DNA from: Strongylocentrotus droebachiensis
Lineage: Eukaryota; Echinodermata; Echinoidea; Camarodonta; Strongylocentrotidae
Reading direction: 5' to 3'
Assembly: GCA_035222895.1 (NCBI GenBank)
Contig: JAVYIG010000316.1
Span: 248,001-312,000, forward strand
DNA length: 64,000 nucleotides
Notes under the pieces: generated by a model
What the model was told of the DNA's origin: nothing
The model's input: only the letters and a program-made list of their open reading frames with translations
Database searches by the model: none
Part shown: positions 58,395-64,000 of the stretch, in pieces
How the letters are laid out: every line of letters begins with the position of its first letter
Numbering within the stretch: position 1 is the first letter of the stretch
Position numbers and translations under genes: made by a program

Positions 58395-60400
58395 AGTGGA
58401 TCGCGCGCATACGCGTGCACTTGCGCGCGAACGCGATTGATCGCGATCAGCTTAGTGCGTGGAAAACATTGCTAAAATGTAATGCAGTCCTTCCGTATGA
58501 AATGTCGCCCTCTGTTGGCGACAGTTTGCTTTTTTATTTTTGTCAGTTATTGTTGCTACTTACGCACATGTTGCGGCGGGAATCTCAAAGTGAAAACTAA
58601 TCGGCGGGGAAAAAATATATTAGACGTTCATTTTTTGACTAAATTGAAGGCGGATGACTTTTGAATTCGCTAAACCAAAATTAAATCGGTAGACTTGTTA
58701 TCTTATGAGACGCAATATTTATCTATTTTTTCAAAAGACGATTTAAGTTGCGGCGGGAACCTCAAAGTGATAACTAATCGGCGGTGAAAAAATATATTAG
58801 ACGTTATCTTTCAATTTCGATTGAATTTAAGGCGGTTCCTTTTTGAATTCGCTAAACCAAAATTAAATAGGTGGACTTGTTATCTTATCAGACGCAATAC
58901 TATTTTTCAAAAGACGATTTAAGTTTCGGCGGGAAACTAATCGGCGGACAAAAATGTATTAGACGTTATCTTTCTATTTTTATTAAATTGAAGGCGGATC
59001 CTTTTCAAAATATCTAAACCAAAATGAAATCGGCGAACTTATTTTCTGTTATGACGCAATATTTGTCTCTTTTTCCAAAAAACGATTTAAGTTGCGGCGG
59101 GTCTTTTGGGGGAATTTTAAAGTGAAAACTATTCACGTGACAGTTGATCGCGTGCATATGCGTGCACTTGCGAACGCAATCGATCGCAATCACTTTAATG
59201 CATGGAATTGCTAAATTGAATGCGGCACTTAAGTGAATATTATGTTATCTTTCTTTAGGCTAGTTGATTAAATTGAAGGTGGATCCTTTTCGAACTCTCC
59301 AAACCAAAATCAAATTGGTGGACTTGTTATCTTATCAGACGCAATACCTTTCTATTTTTCATAAGATGATTTAAGTTGCGGCGGGAATATGAAAGTGAAA
59401 ACTAGTCGGTTACGAAAAAATAGGTTAGACAATATCATTCTATTTTTTATTAAATTGAAGGCGGAACCTTTTCGAACTCTCTAAACCAAAATCGAATCGG
59501 CTGACTTGTTATCTTTTATGACGCAATATTTTGTCTCTTTTTTTTGGAAAAAAGATTCAAGTTGCGGTGGGTCTTTTGGGGAATTTTAAAGTGAAAACTA
59601 TTCACGTGGCAGTTGATCGCGCGCATATGCGTGCACTTGCGAACGCAATCGATCGCAATCACTAACTTTAATACATGGAAAACATTGCTGAACTTGAATG
59701 CGGCAGTTTAGTGAAATCTATGTTATCTTTCTTTAGGCATATTGATTAAATTCAAAGTGGATCCTTTTTTAATTCGCTAAACCAAATTAATCGGTGGACT
59801 TGCTATCTTATAAAACGCAATATTTATCTATTTTTCAAAAGACGATTTAAGTTGCGGGGGAACCTCAAAGTGATAACTAATCGGCGGAGAAAAAATATAT
59901 TAGACGCTATCTCTTTTTCATAAAATGATTTAAGTTGCGGCAGGTCTTTTGGGAAACTTTTAAAGTGAAATCTATTCACCTCACAGTTGACTGCGCGCAC
60001 TTCCGAACACAATCGATCGCAATCACTTTAATGCATGAAAACATTGCTAAAATTGAATGCGACAGTTTAGTGAAAACTATGTTATCTTTCTTTAGGCATG
60101 TTGATTAAATTGAAGGTGGATCCTTTTCAAACTCTCTAAACCAAAATCAAATTGGCGGACTTATTATCTTATATGACGCAATATTTTCTCTTTTTCAAAA
60201 AATGATTTAAGTTGCGGCGGGTCTTTTGGGGGGACTTTTAAAGTGAAATATATTCACATCACAGTTGATCGCGCGCATATGCGTGCACTTGCGAACGCAA
60301 TCGATCGCAATCACTTTAATGCATGAAAACATTGCTAAAATTGAATGCGACAGTTAAGTAAAAACTATGTTATCCTACTTTATGCCTATTGATTGAATTG
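58395..60400. repeat. Satellite A: about 180-bp units with CG-rich spacer segments
   Basis: Repeated modules: GTTGCGGCGGG, AAAGTGAAAACTAATCGGCGG, TTAGACGTTATC, TTAAATTGAAGGCGGATCC, CTAAACCAAAAT, GGACTTGTTATCTTAT, GACGCAATATT. A separate segment GCGCATATGCGTGCACTTGC followed by GAACGCAATCGATCGCAATC recurs near 58405, 59152, 59620 and 60272, with a shorter copy near 59992. Copies are diverged and order varies. No coding potential. Confidence 0.88.
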
Positions 60401-60449
60401 AAGGTGGGTCAAAAATGGTATGCCTATACCCCCCTCCCCCCCCCCCCAT

Positions 60450-63400
60450 TCACATGAAATACTAGTAGCGGATCTGTATCTTACCGCGTAGCGCGTAAGC
60501 TCTGACGTTTCATTCAATTATTAAAGAAAGAAGGCGATTCGTTGTACCGTTTTCGACTCTTAATCCTTGTTTGAATTAAGTTCCAATTCCTCCGCGCATA
60601 GCGCGGAAACTCTGACGTTTCATTAATTTATGAAAGAAAGAAGACGTTTCGTTGTACCATTCTGGACTCTTTATCCTTGACTGAATTCAGTTTATTCCTC
60701 CCCACCCCCCCCCCCCTTCCTGCGCGAAGCGCGGAAGCTTTGACGTTTCATTAAATTATAAGAGAAAGAAGGCGATTCGTTGTACAGTTTTTGACTCTTA
60801 ATCCTTGTCTAAATTCAGTTTCCTTTGTCGTTTCATTAAATTATTAGAGAAAGAAGACGATTCGTTGTACCATTCTCGACTCTTAATCTTTGTCTGATTT
60901 AAGTCCCCCCCCCCCCCCCTTCCCGCGCGAAGCGCGGAAGCTTTGGCGTTTCGTTAAATTATTAGAGAAAGAAGATGTTTCGTTGTACCGTTTTTGAATC
61001 TTAATCCTTGTTTGAATCAAGTTCCAATTCCTCCGTGCATAGCGTGGAAACTCTGACGTTTCATTAAATTATTAAAGAAAGAAGACGTTTCGTTGTACCA
61101 TTCTCGACTCTTTATCCTTGACTGAATTCAGTTTCCCCCCCCCCCTTCCAGCGCGAAGCGTGGAAGCTTTTGCGTTTCATTAAATTATTAGAGAAAGAAG
61201 ACGATTCGTTGTACCGTTCTCGAATCTTTAACCTTGTCTAAATTCAGTTTCTGTTGACGTTTCATTAAATTATTAAAGAAAGAAGACGATTCGTTGTAAT
61301 ATTCTCGACTCTTAATCCTTGACTGAATTCAGTTCCCCCCCCCCCCTTCCAGCGCGAAGCGTGGAAGCTTTTGCGTTTAGAGAAAGAAGATGTTTCGTTG
61401 TACCGTTTTTGAATCTTAATCCTTGTTTGAATCAAGTTCCAATTCCTCCGTGCATAGCGTGGAAACTCTGACGTTTCATTAAATTATTAAAGAAAGAAGA
61501 CGTTTCGTTGTACCATTCTCGACTCTTTATCCTTGACTGAATTCAGTTCCCCCCCCCCTTCCAGCGCGAAGCGTGGAAGCTTTTGCGTTTCATTAAATTA
61601 TTAGAGAAAGAAGACGATTCGTTGTACCGTTCTCGAATCTTTAACCTTGTCTAAATTCAGTTTCTGTTGACGTTTCATTAAATTATTAAAGAAAGAAGAC
61701 GATTCGTTGTAATATTCTCGACTCTTAATCCTTGACTAATTTCGTTGTACCGTTTTCGACTCTTAATCCTTGTTTGAATCAAGTTCCAATTCCTCTGCGC
61801 ATAGCGCGGAAACTCTGACGTTTCATTAAATTATTAAAGAAAGAAGACGTTTCGTTGTACCATTCTCGACTCTTTATCCTTGACTGAATTCAGTTCCCCC
61901 CCCCCCCACTTCCCGCGCGAAGCGTGGAAGCTTTTGAGTTTCATTAAAATAATTGTTAGAGAAAGAAGACGATTCGTTGTACCGTTATCGAATCTTTATC
62001 CTTGTCTAAATTCAGTTTCTGTTGACGTTTCATTAAATTATTAAAGAAAGAAGACGATTCATTGTACCGTTCTCGACTCTTAATCCTTGACTGAATTTAG
62101 TCCCCCCCCCCCCCCCTTCCCGCGCTAATCGCGGGAGCTTTGACGTTTCATTCAATTATTAAAGAAAGAAGGCGATTCGTTGTACCGTTTTCGACTCTTA
62201 ATCCTTGTTTGAATTAAGTTCCAATTCCTCCGCGCATAGCGCGGAAACTGTGACGTTTCATTAATTTATGAAAGAAAGAAGACGTTTCGTTGTACCATTC
62301 TGGACTCTTTATCCTTGACTGAATTCAGTTTCTTCCTCCCCACCTCCCCCCCCTTCCTGCGCGAAGCGCGGAAGCTTTGACGTTTCATTAAATTATAAGA
62401 GAAAGAAGGCGATTCGTTGTACAGTTTTTGACTCTTAATCCTTGTCTAAATTCAGTTTCCTTTGGCGTTTCATTAAATTATTAAAGAAATAAGACGTTTC
62501 GTTGTACCATTCTGGACTCTTAATTCTTAACTGAATTCAGTTCCCCCCCCCTTCCCGCGCGAAGCGTGGAAGCTTTTGCGTTTAGAGAAAGAAGATGTTT
62601 CGTGGTACCGTTTTTGAATCTTAATCCTTGTTTGAATCAAGTTCCAATTCCTCCGTGCATAGCGTGGAAACTCTGACGTTTCATTAAATTATTAAAGAAA
62701 GAAGACGTTTCGTTGTACCATTCTCGACTCTTTATCCTTGGCTGAATTCAGTTCCCCCCCCCCCCCCTTCCCGCGCGAAGCGTGGAAGCTTTTGCGTTTA
62801 GAGAAAGAAGATGTTTCGTTGTACCGTTTTTTAATCTTAATCCTTGTTTGAATCAAGTTCCAATTCCTCCGTGCATAGCGTGGAAACTCTGACGTTTCAT
62901 TAAATTATTAAAGAAAGAAGACGTTTCGTTGTACCATTCTCGACTCTTTATCCTTGACTGAATTCAGTTCCCCCCCCCCTTCCAGCGCGAAGCGTGGAAG
63001 CTTTTGCGTTTCATTAAATTATTAGAGAAAGAAGACGATTCGTTGTACCGTTCACGAATCTTTAACCTTGTCTAAATTCAGTTTCTGTTGACGTTTCATT
63101 AAATTATTAAAGAAAGAAGACGATTCGTTGTAATATTCTCGACTCTTAATCCTTGACTAATTTCGTTGTACCGTTTTCGACTCTTAATCCTTGTTTGAAT
63201 CAAGTTCCAATTCCTCTGCGCATAGCGCGGAAACTCTGACGTTTCATTAAATTATTAAAGAAAGAAGACGTTTCATTGTACCATTCTCGACTCTTTATCC
63301 TTGACTGAATTCAGTTCCCCCCCCCCCTTCCCGCGCGAAGCGTGGAAGCTTTTGCGTTTCATTAAAATAATTGTTAGAGAAAGAAGACGATTCGTTGTAC

Positions 63401-64000
63401 CGTTATCGAATCTTTATTCTTGTCTAAATTCAGTTTCTGTTGACGTTTCATTAAATTATTAAAGAAAGAAGACGATTCATTGTACCGTTCTCGACTCTTA
63501 ATCCTTGACTGAATTTAGTCCCCCCCCCCCCCCTTCCCGCGCTAAGCGCGGGAGCTTTGACGTTTCATTCAATTATTAAAGAAAGAAGGCGATTCGTTGT
63601 ACCGTTTTCGACTCTTAATCCTTGTTTGAATTAAGTTCCAATTCCTCTGCGCATAGCGCGGAAACTCGGACGTTTCATTAATTTATGAAAGAAAGAAGAC
63701 GTTTCGTTATACCATTCTGGACTCTTTATCCTTGACTGAATTCAGTTTCTTCCTCCCCACCCCCCCCCCTTCCTGCGCGAAGCGCGGAAGCTTTGGCGTT
63801 TCGTTAAATTATTAGAGAAAGAAGATGTTTCGTTGTACCGTTTTTGAATCTTAATCCTTGTTTGAATCAAGTTCCAATTCCTCCGTGCATAGCGTGGAAA
63901 CTCTGACGTTTCATTAAATTATTAAAGAAAGAAGACGTTTCGTTGTACCATTCTCGACTCTTTATCCTTGACTGAATTCAGTTTCCCCCCCCCCCCTTCC
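60450..64000. repeat. Satellite B: units of roughly 115-120 bp with a hairpin and C run, beyond the window end
   Basis: Modules: a short palindrome such as CCGCGCATAGCGCGG or GCGCGAAGCGCGG, then GACGTTTCATTAAATTATTA, AAGAAAGAAGACG, TTCGTTGTACCGTT, CTCGACTCTTAATCCTTG, AATTCAGTT and often a C run. At least three unit types alternate. Larger blocks repeat: the CATTCAATTATTAAAG block lies at 60511, 62149 and 63566, and TTCCAGCGCGAAGCGTGG at 61559 and 62980, giving a higher-order period of about 1.42 kb in the right part. Confidence 0.92.

Noticed and set aside
58097-58600. 167-codon plus-strand frame considered as the missing PORCN C-terminus
   Set aside because: Mostly CT repeat translation, and no membrane-helix pattern or motif of the Porcupine C-terminus.
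58395-64000. CRISPR-like array
   Set aside because: Units are long, diverged and contiguous without unique spacers, in a eukaryotic genome; they are satellites.

Overview
This is nuclear DNA from an animal: AT-rich, with spliced genes, long introns and many transposons. Long G/C runs, tRNA-type SINE fragments and APE-type LINE fragments, together with the divergence of the two recognisable genes, suggest a marine invertebrate deuterostome. A sea urchin or other echinoderm is my best guess; the species is inferred, not shown.

Three host genes can be reconstructed from splice sites. At 1-3168 (minus) is a partial, unnamed gene for an acidic protein with two homologous exons, one of which carries frame breaks. 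At 33543-41919 (minus) is a complete or nearly complete five-exon RSBN1-type gene (JmjC family of C. elegans DPY-21, H4K20me2 demethylase). At 45788-57479 (plus) are ten exons of PORCN (Porcupine), the ER O-acyltransferase that lipidates Wnt proteins. RSBN1 and PORCN lie head to head with about 3.9 kb between their start codons. The last PORCN exon is not found; the sequence after exon 10 turns into satellite DNA up to the window end.

Much of the rest is mobile or repeated DNA. 6416-12334 is a PIF/Harbinger transposon with matching ends, an intact DDE transposase and an intact MADF/Myb-like partner protein, carrying a nested G-tract element. 14742-23533 is a candidate larger DNA transposon marked at both ends by copies of an 18-bp motif; it holds a broken transposase-like gene, a 36-bp coding minisatellite, SINEs and other repeats. 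Intron 1 of RSBN1 holds two stacked LINE fragments, and a third LINE abuts the exon 4 acceptor. 44302-45134 is a near-perfect 402-bp-arm palindrome flanked by a short direct repeat. PORCN introns hold a 1.2-kb hAT-like element with a perfect 8-bp target duplication, a palindromic MITE, a 242-bp MITE and a 1.4-kb element flanked by TTAA.

From 58395 onward come two satellites: one with a unit of about 180 bp and CG-rich spacers, then one with a unit of roughly 115-120 bp, a hairpin in most units and a higher-order period of about 1.42 kb. The stretch 24041-33542 has no convincing gene; its distal part may be a long RSBN1 3' UTR. No rRNA, tRNA gene or CRISPR was seen.
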